From a bacterium (GTDB lineage: Bacteria; Verrucomicrobiota; Verrucomicrobiae; Opitutales; Opitutaceae), in contig JAJXYI010000526.1 of the NCBI GenBank assembly GCA_021780625.1, positions 1-20,047 of the forward strand: DNA of 20,047 bases, read 5' to 3'. The notes beneath the pieces are model-generated. The model saw only the letters and a program-made list of their open reading frames with translations. It did no database searches and was not told the origin of the DNA. Below, one piece after another: positions 7,529 to 15,862 of this stretch. Every line of letters starts with the position of its first letter. Within the stretch, counting starts at the first letter, position 1. The translations under genes and the position numbers were made by a program.

Positions 7529-8722
7529 ATGCCCACCACATCCCAGTTCAAATCAGCCCGCCTCAGGCGGCGCTCCCTCATCGCAGCAGGCGGCCTCGTC
7601 GCCGCCGCCGCCGTCGGCCTCTCGCTGTCGGCACTCACCCGCCTCCACGCAGAGACCTCCGCGGCACACTCCGCCCCTCCGGCTCCCACCGTCATAGTCG
7701 CTCCCGTGGAGCAGCGGATGGTGACCCGGTACGAGGAGCTCGAGGGGCACGTCGACGCCATGCAGACCGTGGACCTCCGCGCCCGCGTCTCGGGGCACCT
7801 CGAATCGGTCAACTTCCACGCCGGTCAGCTCGTGAAGAAGGGCGACGTGCTCTTCACGATCGATCCTCGCTGGTACCGCGCCACCTACGAGCTCGCGAAG
7901 GCCCGCGCCGATGTCGCGGACCGCGAGTCCGCCCGCGCCCAGCGTCTGCTCGCGGCCAACGCGATCTCCAGCGAGGAGTCCGAGGCCCGTCGCGCCGCCG
8001 CCGCCGAAGCACGAGCATCCCTCGAAATCGCCCGGCTCGACCTCGACCACACGGAGGTGCGCGCCCCGATCTCCGGCCGCGTAAGCCGCGCGTTCGTCAC
8101 CCCAGGCAATCTCGTCTCGGGCGCGCCCGGCAGCGCAACCGTCCTGACGACCCTCGTGTCCGTCGGCAACGCCTACGTCTACGCCGACCTCGACGAGGAT
8201 ACCCTCCTCAAGTTCACCCGGCTCGCCCGCGAGGGACGCATCCTGACCCGCGACGGGCACATCCCGGTGGACCTCGAGCTGGCCGACGAGACGGGTTACC
8301 CGCGCCACGGCTTCGTGGAGTCGACGGACAACCGCGTGAATCCCTCGACGGGCACGCTGACGCTCCGCCTGGTATTCCCCAACCGCGACGGCGCCCTGCT
8401 GCCGGGCCTTTTCGCCCAGGTCCGGATTCCGGTCGGCGCCCCGTCGCGCACGCTCCTGGTCAGCGAACGCGCCATCGGCACCGACCAGAGCCAGAAATTC
8501 GTGTATTCCGTCGGTCGCGACAACAAGGTCGACTACCGCACCGTCAAGCTCGGCGACGTCGTCGACGGCATGCGCGTGATCCGCGCGGGCCTCAAGGCAG
8601 GCGACACGATCATCGTCAGCGGCATCCAACGCGTGCGTCCCGGGATGACCGTCTCACCGCAGCCGCAGGCACTGACCGCATTCGCTCCCTCCGCGGGCCG
8701 GACCCTCGTCGCCCTCCGCTAA
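7529..8722 (+). CDS. RND efflux periplasmic adaptor (AcrA/MexA/MexE type)
   Basis: A protein of 397 residues. A basic N-terminus (RLRRRSLIAAGG) is followed by a hydrophobic segment at about 17-35, either an anchor or a cleaved signal; no lipobox cysteine is present. The lipoyl-like domain starts at about 83 (LRARVSGHLESVNFHAGQLVKKGD), a coiled-coil hairpin spans about 115-170, and the second lipoyl half is DHTEVRAPISGRVSRAFV near 173-190. The barrel and membrane-proximal regions include NPSTGTLTLRLVFPN and LLPGLFAQVRIPVG, both typical. The open frame extends upstream to 7229, but that part lies inside the thioredoxin gene in another frame, so ATG 7529 is chosen. It partners the permease 98 bp downstream. 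Confidence 0.93.
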   Translation: MPTTSQFKSARLRRRSLIAAGGLVAAAAVGLSLSALTRLHAETSAAHSAPPAPTVIVAPVEQRMVTRYEELEGHVDAMQTVDLRARVSGHLESVNFHAGQLVKKGDVLFTIDPRWYRATYELAKARADVADRESARAQRLLAANAISSEESEARRAAAAEARASLEIARLDLDHTEVRAPISGRVSRAFVTPGNLVSGAPGSATVLTTLVSVGNAYVYADLDEDTLLKFTRLAREGRILTRDGHIPVDLELADETGYPRHGFVESTDNRVNPSTGTLTLRLVFPNRDGALLPGLFAQVRIPVGAPSRTLLVSERAIGTDQSQKFVYSVGRDNKVDYRTVKLGDVVDGMRVIRAGLKAGDTIIVSGIQRVRPGMTVSPQPQALTAFAPSAGRTLVALR

Positions 8723-8764
8723 GCCGGCCCGGAAACCCACCCACCCGCCACCGTTCCCGCCTGC

Positions 8765-8788
8765 GGGGCAGCCCACGAGGGCTGCCCC
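8765..8788. repeat. Perfect 10-bp hairpin between adaptor and permease genes
   Basis: GGGGCAGCCC (8765-8774) and GGGCTGCCCC (8779-8788) are exact reverse complements around a 4-base ACGA loop. There is no T-tract after it, so it is not a standard terminator. It sits 32 bases before the permease ATG in the longest gap of the cluster (98 bp). It may stabilise the upstream message or tune expression of the permease relative to the adaptor; it could also be a REP-like repeat. Confidence 0.7.
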
Positions 8789-8820
8789 ACGGCCACTGCC
8801 TTGCCCGAATATCCCCAGCC

Positions 8821-11800
8821 ATGAACTTTTCCGACACCTTCATCAGGCGCCCGATTCTCGCCGGCGTCCTTTCGATCATCATCTTTCTCGTGGGCCTGAT
8901 CGCCATGTGGCGCCTGCCCGTCAGCGAATATCCCGAGGTCGCTCCGCCAACGGTGGTCGTCCGCGCGAGTTATCCCGGCGCCAATCCGAAAACGATCTCC
9001 GAAACCGTCGCCGCGCCGCTCGAGCAGGCCATCAACGGCGTTGAACACTCGCTGTACATGTTCTCCCAGGCGACGAGCGACGGGGCGATGACGCTCACCA
9101 TCACCTTCGCGATCGGCACCGACCTCGACAAGGCGCAGGTCGACGTGCAGAACCGCGTCGCGCAGGTGCTGCCGAAACTGCCCGAAGAGGTGCGGCGTCT
9201 CGGCGTCACCACTGCCAAGTCCTCGCCCGACCTCCTGATGGTCGTGCACCTGTTCTCCCCAGACGGCCGCTACGACGACGTCTATGTGCGCAACTACGCC
9301 ACGCTGCAGGTCCGCGACGTGCTCGCTCGTCTCAACGGCGTGGGCGAGGTCCGCGTCTTCGGCTCGGGCGACTACGCCATGCGCATCTGGCTCGACCCTA
9401 ACAAGGTCGCCGCCAAGGGCCTGACGGCCTCCGACGTGGTCGCGGCGATCCGCGAGCAGAACGTCCAGGTGGCGGCCGGCGCCATCGGACAGGAACCCAA
9501 CGCCGGTCACGTCGACACGGAGCTCCTGATCAACACGCAGGGCCGGCTCGCGACCGAGAAGCAGTTTGGCGACATCATCGTGAAGTCCGGCGCGAACGGC
9601 GAACTGGTCCACCTGCGCGACGTGGCGCGGATCCAGTTGGGCGCGGACAACTACGCGCTGCGCTCGCTGCTCGACAACAAGGCCGCGGTGGCCTTGCCGA
9701 TCGCGCAGCTTCCCGGCTCCAACGCCATCGCCACCTCCAACGAGGTGCGGGCGACGATGAAGCAGCTGTCGAAGAGCTTTCCGCAGGGGCTCAAGTACGA
9801 CATCGTCTACGATCCGACGGTCTTTGTGCGCAGTTCGATCGAGGCGGTGGTGCACACTCTCTTCGAGGCGATCATTCTGGTGGTGCTGGTGGTGATCCTG
9901 TTCCTCCAGACCTGGCGCGCCTCGATCATCCCGCTGGCCGCGGTGCCGGTGTCGCTCGTGGGCACCTTCGCGGCGATGCTGGCCCTGGGCTTCTCGATCA
10001 ACGCGCTTTCGCTCTTCGGGCTCGTGCTGGCGATTGGCATCGTGGTCGACGACGCAATCGTCGTGGTCGAAAATGTCGAACGCAACATCCGCCTCGGCAA
10101 ATCACCAAAGGAGGCCACGCGGCAGGCCATGCGCGAGGTGACCGGACCCATCATCGCCACGGCCCTCGTGCTGTCGGCGGTGTTCATCCCGACTGCCTTC
10201 ATCAGCGGACTCACGGGCGAGTTCTACAAGCAGTTCGCGATGACGATCGCGATTTCGACGATCATCTCGGCCTTCAACTCGCTCACGCTGTCGCCCGCGC
10301 TCAGCGCGCTCCTGCTCAAGGATCACCATGCGCCGAAGGACCGGCTGACGCGCGCGATGGACTACGCCTTCGGCTGGTTTTTCCGTCCGTTCAACCGCGT
10401 CTTTGCCTGGGCCGCGGATACCTATTCGTCCGGCGTCGCCCGTCTGCTCCGGTTCTCGGTCTTCGCATTGATTGTCTACGCGGGCCTGTTCGCCCTGGGC
10501 GGCGTGCTGTTCAACCGGACGCCGACCGGCTTCGTGCCGACGCAGGACAAACAATACCTCGTCGCCTTCGCGCAGCTTCCCGCCGCGGCCTCCCTCGACC
10601 GCACCGACGCCGTCATTCGCCGCATGGGGGCGATCGCCCTGAAGCATCCGGGCGTGGCCAACGCCGTCTCGTTCCCAGGACTGTCGATCAACGGCTTCAC
10701 CAACTCGCCCAATAGCGGCATCGTATTCGTGACGCTCAAGTCCTTCGACAAGCGCCGCACTCCCGAACTGTCGGGCCCGGCCATCGCGCAGGATCTCCAG
10801 CGCCAGTTCAATCAGATCGAGGACGCCTATATCGCGATCTTTCCTCCTCCGCCCGTTCCGGGCATAGGCACCATCGGCGGCTTCAAGGCCTACGTGGAGG
10901 ACCGCGGCGACAACGGCCTGGACGCGCTCTACGGCGCGACCCAGACGCTGATCTCCAAGGGATGGCAGACGCCCGGTCTCACGGGCCTGTTCTCCAGCTT
11001 CACCATCAACACGCCCCAGCTCCAGGTCGACGTAGACCGCCCGAAGGCGAAGGCGATGGGCGTGCCACTGCAAAACATCTTCGACACGATGCAAATCAAC
11101 CTGGGCTCGCTCTACGTAAACGACTTCAATCGTTTTGGGCGCACCTATCAGGTCATCGCCCAGGCCGATGCCCAGTTCCGCAATCGCCCGGAAGACATCC
11201 TACGCCTGCGCACCCGAAACGCGAACGGCCAGCTGGTGCCGCTCGGCTCGCTCGTGAAGGTTCGCGAGACTTACGGCCCCGACCGCGTGATGCGCTACAA
11301 CGGCTACCCGGCCGCGGAGATCAACGGCGCCCCGGCACCGGGGTACAGCTCCGGTCAGGCCGAGGCGGCATTGGAGAAGCTCGCCGCCGAGAACCTGCCC
11401 AAGGGCATGGCGCTCGATTGGACCGAGCTCACTTATCAGCGCATCATCGCAGGCAATACCGCGGTCTACATCTTCCCGCTGAGCATATTCCTGGTCTTCC
11501 TGGTACTCGCGGCGCAGTACGAGAGTTTCAGGCTCCCGTTCGCGGTCATCCTGGTGGTCCCAATGGCGTTGCTCTCGGCCTTCGTCGGCCTGTGGCTCAC
11601 CCACGGCGAGAACAATGTCTTCACGCAAATCGGCCTGATCGTGCTCATCGGCCTCTCCGCCAAAAACGCGATCCTGATCGTCGAGTTCGCCGTGAAGTTG
11701 CGCGAGGAGGGCAAGGGCATCTTCGAGGCGGCCATCGAGGCTTCCCGCCTCCGCCTGCGCCCGATCCTCATGACCTCGATCGCCTTCATCGCGGGCGTCT

Positions 11801-11997
11801 TCCCGCTGGTCGTGAGCCACGGCGCCGGCTCCGAGATGCGCCGGGCCATGGGCATCGCAGTGTTCTCGGGCATGATCGGCGTGACGTTGTTCGGGCTCTT
11901 CCTGACACCCGTGTTCTACGCCGTGCTCGAGAAGCTGGGCCTGCGCCGCGCCGCGCCCGTTCCAGTCCCGACCCCGGTCCTCGCCGACAGCGTCTGA
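8821..11997 (+). CDS. RND multidrug efflux permease, AcrB/HAE1 family
   Basis: A protein of 1058 residues, full length for the hydrophobe/amphiphile efflux (HAE1) group. It starts MNFSDTFIRRPILAGVLSI, followed by the classic LPVSEYPEVAPPTVVVRASYPGA. TM4 has the acid pair (GIVVDDAIVVVENV; Asp410, Asp411) and TM10 has the lysine (GLSAKNAILIVEF; Lys948), so the proton relay is intact. PTGFVPTQDKQYL opens the second periplasmic loop. It exports lipophilic or amphiphilic compounds from the periplasm and outer leaflet through the adaptor and an outer-membrane channel. The open frame reaches back to 7450, but that 5' part only shadows the adaptor gene; ATG 8821 gives the normal N-terminus. The MFS gene follows after 25 bp. 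Confidence 0.96.
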   Translation: MNFSDTFIRRPILAGVLSIIIFLVGLIAMWRLPVSEYPEVAPPTVVVRASYPGANPKTISETVAAPLEQAINGVEHSLYMFSQATSDGAMTLTITFAIGTDLDKAQVDVQNRVAQVLPKLPEEVRRLGVTTAKSSPDLLMVVHLFSPDGRYDDVYVRNYATLQVRDVLARLNGVGEVRVFGSGDYAMRIWLDPNKVAAKGLTASDVVAAIREQNVQVAAGAIGQEPNAGHVDTELLINTQGRLATEKQFGDIIVKSGANGELVHLRDVARIQLGADNYALRSLLDNKAAVALPIAQLPGSNAIATSNEVRATMKQLSKSFPQGLKYDIVYDPTVFVRSSIEAVVHTLFEAIILVVLVVILFLQTWRASIIPLAAVPVSLVGTFAAMLALGFSINALSLFGLVLAIGIVVDDAIVVVENVERNIRLGKSPKEATRQAMREVTGPIIATALVLSAVFIPTAFISGLTGEFYKQFAMTIAISTIISAFNSLTLSPALSALLLKDHHAPKDRLTRAMDYAFGWFFRPFNRVFAWAADTYSSGVARLLRFSVFALIVYAGLFALGGVLFNRTPTGFVPTQDKQYLVAFAQLPAAASLDRTDAVIRRMGAIALKHPGVANAVSFPGLSINGFTNSPNSGIVFVTLKSFDKRRTPELSGPAIAQDLQRQFNQIEDAYIAIFPPPPVPGIGTIGGFKAYVEDRGDNGLDALYGATQTLISKGWQTPGLTGLFSSFTINTPQLQVDVDRPKAKAMGVPLQNIFDTMQINLGSLYVNDFNRFGRTYQVIAQADAQFRNRPEDILRLRTRNANGQLVPLGSLVKVRETYGPDRVMRYNGYPAAEINGAPAPGYSSGQAEAALEKLAAENLPKGMALDWTELTYQRIIAGNTAVYIFPLSIFLVFLVLAAQYESFRLPFAVILVVPMALLSAFVGLWLTHGENNVFTQIGLIVLIGLSAKNAILIVEFAVKLREEGKGIFEAAIEASRLRLRPILMTSIAFIAGVFPLVVSHGAGSEMRRAMGIAVFSGMIGVTLFGLFLTPVFYAVLEKLGLRRAAPVPVPTPVLADSV

Positions 11998-12022
11998 GCC
12001 CCCGGAAACCCTCGCTCTCACC

Positions 12023-13255
12023 ATGGACACGAAGATCCCTTCCTCGGACCCCGTTCGCCCCGGGCTGCCCCGGCGAACGCTCTGGCTCATGGCCGCAACC
12101 TGCGGCGTCTGTGTGGCCAACATCTGCTACAACCAGCCGCTGCTCGGCAACATCGCGACGGACTTCCACGCGACCGCCGCGCAGGCCGGCTGGGTGGCGA
12201 TGGCCTCGCAGGCCGGTTACGGCCTTGGCCTGCTGCTCCTCCTCCCGCTCGGCGACATCCTCGAGCGAACCCGGCTCGTGCAAGCAATCATCCTGCTCTG
12301 CACCGCCTTCCTCGCCCTCACCTCCTTCGCGCCGGGCCTCGACCTCTTCATCGTGGGCAACCTGCTCATCGGAATGACCGCGATGGCGTCGCAGATCCTG
12401 ATCCCCTTCGCAGTCGAACTCTCCCCGGTTGACCAGCGTGGACAGACCGTTGGGGTGATGATGACCGGCCTGCTCAGTGGTATCCTCCTGGCTCGTACAC
12501 TGGCGGGCTTCGTCGGCGCGCACCTCGGCTGGCGCGCCATGTACCTTCTGGGGGCGCTGATGATGCTCGCCCTCGCGGGCCTGCTCCAGGGGCGTCTTCC
12601 CAAACACCCGCCCAGGGTGCGGCTGTCCTACGGCCGCCTCATGGGCTCGCTGTGGCAGGTGCTGCGCGCCCAGCCCCGCCTTTGGCGGCCCTCGATCGTC
12701 ACGGCACTTTCATTCGGCAGCTTTTCCGTGTTCTGGACCTGCCTTGCCTTCTACATGGAAGCGCGGTTTCACCGCGGAGCGGCTGCAACGGGGCTGTTCG
12801 GTCTGGTGGGCTTGGCCGGCGCGCTCGCCGCACCGCAGGCAGGCCGGCTCGCCGACCGACGCGGTCCTGCCTTCGCAGTTGTGATCGCACTCGCGGCGAG
12901 TCTCGCGGCCTTCGTCGTGATGAACGTCTGGAGCACGATCCCCGGTCTCGTAATCGGTGTGGTGCTCATGGACGTCGGCGTGCAGACGGTGCAGGTGTCC
13001 GAGCAGGGCACGGTGCTCGCGCTGATGCCCGAGGCACGGAGCCGTCTGAACACGCTCTACATGGTCGCCCGGTTCGCCGGGGGGGCCGTAGGCGCCCTCG
13101 CCGGCGCCTACGCATGGTCGTACGGACGTTGGCCGGCCGTGTGTGTCGTCGCCTTCGCCATGAACGCGCTCGCTCTGGGCGTGCACTGGTTCGCCCTGCG
13201 CCGTCGCGCGCGGACGGCCGACCTCGAACCTCAGGGCTCCACTCAAGCCGCCTAA
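12023..13255 (+). CDS. MFS transporter (12-TM, YNQPLL-type efflux family)
   Basis: A protein of 410 residues with hydrophobic segments spread along its whole length, consistent with 12 transmembrane helices. NICYNQPLLGNIATDF at the end of TM1 is characteristic of a group of putative drug or sugar-efflux MFS proteins. The loop after TM2 carries a motif-A-like GDILERTRLV (about 77-86), and a second related loop is GRLADRRGPAF in the C-terminal half. It should export a small molecule across the inner membrane using the proton gradient. It is placed between the RND permease (25 bp) and the outer-membrane factor (14 bp), so it is probably in the same transcript and may pass cytoplasmic substrate to the periplasm for the RND pump. 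That division of labour is inference. The substrate is unknown. Confidence 0.92.
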   Translation: MDTKIPSSDPVRPGLPRRTLWLMAATCGVCVANICYNQPLLGNIATDFHATAAQAGWVAMASQAGYGLGLLLLLPLGDILERTRLVQAIILLCTAFLALTSFAPGLDLFIVGNLLIGMTAMASQILIPFAVELSPVDQRGQTVGVMMTGLLSGILLARTLAGFVGAHLGWRAMYLLGALMMLALAGLLQGRLPKHPPRVRLSYGRLMGSLWQVLRAQPRLWRPSIVTALSFGSFSVFWTCLAFYMEARFHRGAAATGLFGLVGLAGALAAPQAGRLADRRGPAFAVVIALAASLAAFVVMNVWSTIPGLVIGVVLMDVGVQTVQVSEQGTVLALMPEARSRLNTLYMVARFAGGAVGALAGAYAWSYGRWPAVCVVAFAMNALALGVHWFALRRRARTADLEPQGSTQAA

Positions 13256-13269
13256 CCTCTCCCATTCCC

Positions 13270-14685
13270 ATGAAATCTTTCCTCACTCTTCTTTCGCCCA
13301 CCTTGTTGCTCGCCATATCGGCGTTCGCCTCCGTTGGCCCCGACTATCAGCGTCCCGTCACGCCCACGCCCATCGCATGGTCCGCCGCCTCACCCGAGGC
13401 GGGCTCCTTGTCGCGTGGGACCTGGTGGCGGCTCTTCAACGATCCCAAGCTCGACCACCTCGAAGCGCGCGCTCTCGGCGCCAATCAGGATCTCCGCGCA
13501 GCCGCGGCGCGTGTCCAGGAGTCCTGGGCCGCGGCCGGCGCGACGCGGAGTCTGTACCTCCCGTCCGTCGACTTCAGTCCGTCCGTCGACCGCTCACGCA
13601 CCTCGCAGACAACCGATAACGTGTACCCGGTCGCCGAGAGCACGACGTATCAGGGTGTGCTCGACGCCGCGTGGGAGATCGACCTGTTCGGTCGCATCCG
13701 CCGGCTCAACGAATCGGCCCGCGACCAGGCCATCGCGACCGCAGCCGACTTCGAGGACGTCCGTCTCGCGCTGACGGCCGAGGTGGCGTCGACCTACTTC
13801 ACCGTCCGTGCCCTGGACCGCGAACGCGCCTATGCGGAGGAGGGCGTGCAGCTCCGGCGCAAATCGCTCGAGTTGATCCACGCGCGGCGTATCAACGGCG
13901 CGGCGACGGACTTCGACGTCGCGCGGGCCGAGTCCGAGCTGGCCTCGACCCAGGCGGAGTTGGATGCGCTGGCCAGCCGCCGTGCCACGGCCGCCAACGC
14001 TCTCGCCGTGCTTCTCGGGGAAGCGGCCCCCGCTTTCGCGCTCGCGGACGCGGACATCCCCCTGGCAATGCCTCCATCGGTTCCCGCAGGGCTTCCGAGC
14101 GCCCTGCTCGAGCGCCGGCCCGACGTGGTCGCGGCGGAATCCGCACTCGAGGCGGCGAATGCCCGCATTGGCGTGGCAAAGGCCGCGTTCTTCCCGGCGA
14201 TTTCGCTGTCCGGCACTTTGGGCTACGCCAGCGGCGACCTCGGGCGCCTCCTGGACGGCGGCTCCAGGCTCTGGTCGATCGGACCAAGCCTGTACCTGCC
14301 GATCTTTCAGGGCGGACGCCTTAGCGCCAATCTCGCGCGCAGCCGGGCCGCCTACGACGAAAGCGTCGCAGCCTACCGCCAGCGCGTGCTCGTGGCTTTC
14401 CGCGAGGTGCAGGACGCCCTCACCGCGACCGCGCTGCTCGCGGACCAGGCCAAGGCCGAAGATCGCGCCGTCTCCTCCGCGCGGCGCGCCGAGCAACTCG
14501 CGCAGACACGTTACGAGGCAGGTTACGTGAACTACTTTGAGGTGCTCGACGCCGAGCGCACCCTGCTCGCCACCGAGCGCGCCGCGACCCAGGTCGGCGC
14601 CCGGCGGCTTGTGAACAGCGTCGGCCTCATTAAGGCGCTCGGCGGTGGTTGGTCCCGCAGCCGGTTCGTCGCCTCAACCCACTGA
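13270..14685 (+). CDS. NodT-type outer-membrane efflux factor lacking the lipobox cysteine
   Basis: A protein of 471 residues with the two OEP repeats of TolC-like exit ducts. Recognisable elements are TWWRLFNDPKLDHLEARAL, the strand end AAWEIDLFGRIRRL, PSALLERRPDVVAAE with IGVAKAAFFPAISL, and the C-terminal LIKALGGGW. The signal peptide reads MKSFLTLLSPTLLLAISAFA, then SVGPDYQRP. In NodT proteins the residue two before VGPDY is normally the lipidated Cys; here it is Ala20 and there is no Cys nearby. AFA/S looks like a signal peptidase I site, so the protein is probably not lipidated, unlike the paralogue at 4538-6064. ATG 13270 is chosen because the longer open frame back to 12652 only shadows the MFS gene. 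The dehydrogenase gene follows after 16 bp. Confidence 0.93.
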   Translation: MKSFLTLLSPTLLLAISAFASVGPDYQRPVTPTPIAWSAASPEAGSLSRGTWWRLFNDPKLDHLEARALGANQDLRAAAARVQESWAAAGATRSLYLPSVDFSPSVDRSRTSQTTDNVYPVAESTTYQGVLDAAWEIDLFGRIRRLNESARDQAIATAADFEDVRLALTAEVASTYFTVRALDRERAYAEEGVQLRRKSLELIHARRINGAATDFDVARAESELASTQAELDALASRRATAANALAVLLGEAAPAFALADADIPLAMPPSVPAGLPSALLERRPDVVAAESALEAANARIGVAKAAFFPAISLSGTLGYASGDLGRLLDGGSRLWSIGPSLYLPIFQGGRLSANLARSRAAYDESVAAYRQRVLVAFREVQDALTATALLADQAKAEDRAVSSARRAEQLAQTRYEAGYVNYFEVLDAERTLLATERAATQVGARRLVNSVGLIKALGGGWSRSRFVASTH

Positions 14686-14701
14686 ATTTTTCCACATCAC
14701 C

Positions 14702-15466
14702 ATGAAATCCAACACTGAATCCAGACTCGCGGGAAAGACCGCGCTCGTCACCGGTGCCTCCAAGGGCATCGGCGCCTCCATCGCCAAATACCTCGCCACC
14801 GAAGGCGCGTCCGTCGTCGTCAACTACGCCTCCAGCAAGGCCGGGGCCGATCGCGTCGTCTCGGAGATCACCTCCGTTGGCGGCAGGGCCGTCGCCATCC
14901 AGGGCGACGTCGGCAACCCCGATGACATCGTCCGCCTGCTCGCCGCCACCAAGGCCGCCTTCGGACACCTCGACGTCCTCGTGAACAACGCAGGCGTCTA
15001 TGAATTCGCACCCCTCGAAGGGATCACGCCCGACCATTTCCATCGACAGTTCAATATCAACGTCCTCGGCCTGCTCCTGACGACCCAGGAAGCGGTGAAA
15101 CTCTTCCCGGCTTCGGGAGGGAGCGTCATCAACATCTCCTCGATCGTCAGCACGATCACCCCACCCCACAGTGCCGTCTACTCCGGCACGAAGGGCGCGG
15201 TCGACGCGATCACCGGGGTGCTCGCGAAGGAACTCGGCCCCCGGAAGATTCGCGTCAATGCGATCAATCCCGGAATCGTCGAGACCGAGGGCACCCACGC
15301 GGTGGGCTTGATCGGCTCCGAATTGGAGACCGATGCGCAGAGTCGGACGCCGCTGGGCCGCTCGGGACAGCCGCCCGACATCGCGACCGTCGCGGTCTTT
15401 CTCGCCTCCTCGGATTCCGGATGGATCACGGGCGAGACGCTTCGCGCCAGCGGCGGCAATCACTAA
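14702..15466 (+). CDS. Short-chain dehydrogenase/reductase (classical SDR)
   Basis: A protein of 254 residues, the normal length of classical SDRs. The Rossmann cofactor motif TGASKGIG is at 17-24, NNAG at 95-98, the catalytic serine in SVINISSIVS (about 146-147), and YSGTK places Tyr160 and Lys164 in the active site. NPGIVETEG follows, and the C-terminus WITGETLRASGG is typical of the FabG/glucose-dehydrogenase-like branch. It reduces or oxidises a carbonyl/alcohol with NAD(P)H in the cytoplasm. The substrate cannot be told from sequence; its position as the last gene of the efflux cluster suggests detoxification of an aldehyde, ketone or quinone-like inducer. ATG 14702 is chosen over the earlier in-frame start at 14645, which lies within the outer-membrane-factor gene. 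Confidence 0.94.
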   Translation: MKSNTESRLAGKTALVTGASKGIGASIAKYLATEGASVVVNYASSKAGADRVVSEITSVGGRAVAIQGDVGNPDDIVRLLAATKAAFGHLDVLVNNAGVYEFAPLEGITPDHFHRQFNINVLGLLLTTQEAVKLFPASGGSVINISSIVSTITPPHSAVYSGTKGAVDAITGVLAKELGPRKIRVNAINPGIVETEGTHAVGLIGSELETDAQSRTPLGRSGQPPDIATVAVFLASSDSGWITGETLRASGGNH

Positions 15467-15481
15467 CGCACATTGCCCCGT

Positions 15482-15528
15482 CGCCGCGGCCGCATCCGCG
15501 CGGCGAGGCCAGGCGTCCCTCGGACGCC
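15482..15528 (+). terminator. Tandem GC-rich hairpins after the dehydrogenase gene (possible terminator)
   Basis: CGCCGCG (15482-15488) pairs with CGCGGCG (15499-15505), and GGCGTCC (15512-15518) pairs with GGACGCC (15522-15528) around CTC. They start 16 bp after the last stop of the six-gene cluster, the right place for its terminator. There is no T-tract, so this would be a non-canonical terminator or an RNA-protecting 3' structure. Confidence 0.4.
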
Positions 15529-15569
15529 GTCATCCCGGCACCCGGGGCCTGCTGATCAATGCTGACTTT

Positions 15570-15597
15570 CCGCCCCGACGGTGAGCCGTCCCGGCGG
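15570..15597. repeat. Interrupted hairpin
   Basis: CCGCC (15570-15574) pairs with GGCGG (15593-15597), and GACGG (15577-15581) pairs with CCGTC (15586-15590), with a 2x2 internal loop of C residues and a TGAG loop. It belongs to a row of hairpins between 15482 and 15638. Function unknown. Confidence 0.5.
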
Positions 15598-15610
15598 AGG
15601 TGGGTAAAAC

Positions 15611-15638
15611 ATCCCTGCCGCCAGGAGGCGGCAGGGAT
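15611..15638. repeat. Perfect 12-bp hairpin, possible terminator for leftward transcripts
   Basis: ATCCCTGCCGCC (15611-15622) and GGCGGCAGGGAT (15627-15638) are exact reverse complements around AGGA. On the minus strand the stem is followed by GTTTTACCC, a short T-run, so it could stop leftward transcription from the esterase gene about 430 bp away. On the plus strand no T-run follows. It could equally be a REP-like element. Confidence 0.6.
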
Positions 15639-15701
15639 CAACCCCCAAGCAGAAGTTGGATTGAAATCCTAGAGTCACAGCGCGGCGGCGCCGTAGCAGA
15701 T

Positions 15702-15760
15702 GAAATCCGAAATTCCGAATCCAGGATTTAAACAGAAGCCAGCGAAGGGAACGAAGAGCG
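15702..15760. repeat. Degenerate short-period intergenic repeat
   Basis: GAAATCCGAAATTCCGAATCC (in two overlapping units from 15702) is followed by AAACAGAAG, CAGCGAAGG and AACGAAG spaced about 9 bases apart (15730-15756). Such GAAATCCG and AACGAAG runs look like the decayed intergenic repeats common in Verrucomicrobiota and Planctomycetota genomes; that link is from memory, not from a search. Confidence 0.45.
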
Positions 15761-15862
15761 CTAGGGTGTACGGAGTCAGGGGATACGGTGGAGACGTAGA
15801 TTAATGGGAGAATTCGATCCCTCAAAACCAGCGCTCGGTCCTGCCAACTCCGGCGCCATCCG

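Noticed and set aside
7450..8820. 5' extension of the second RND permease frame
   Set aside because: It overlaps the adaptor gene in another frame and is Arg/Pro-rich nonsense; the family N-terminus MNFSDTFIRRPI starts at 8821.
15800..15850. tRNA-like stretch around AATTCGATCCCTC
   Set aside because: The T-arm stem does not pair on either strand and no acceptor or anticodon arm can be built.
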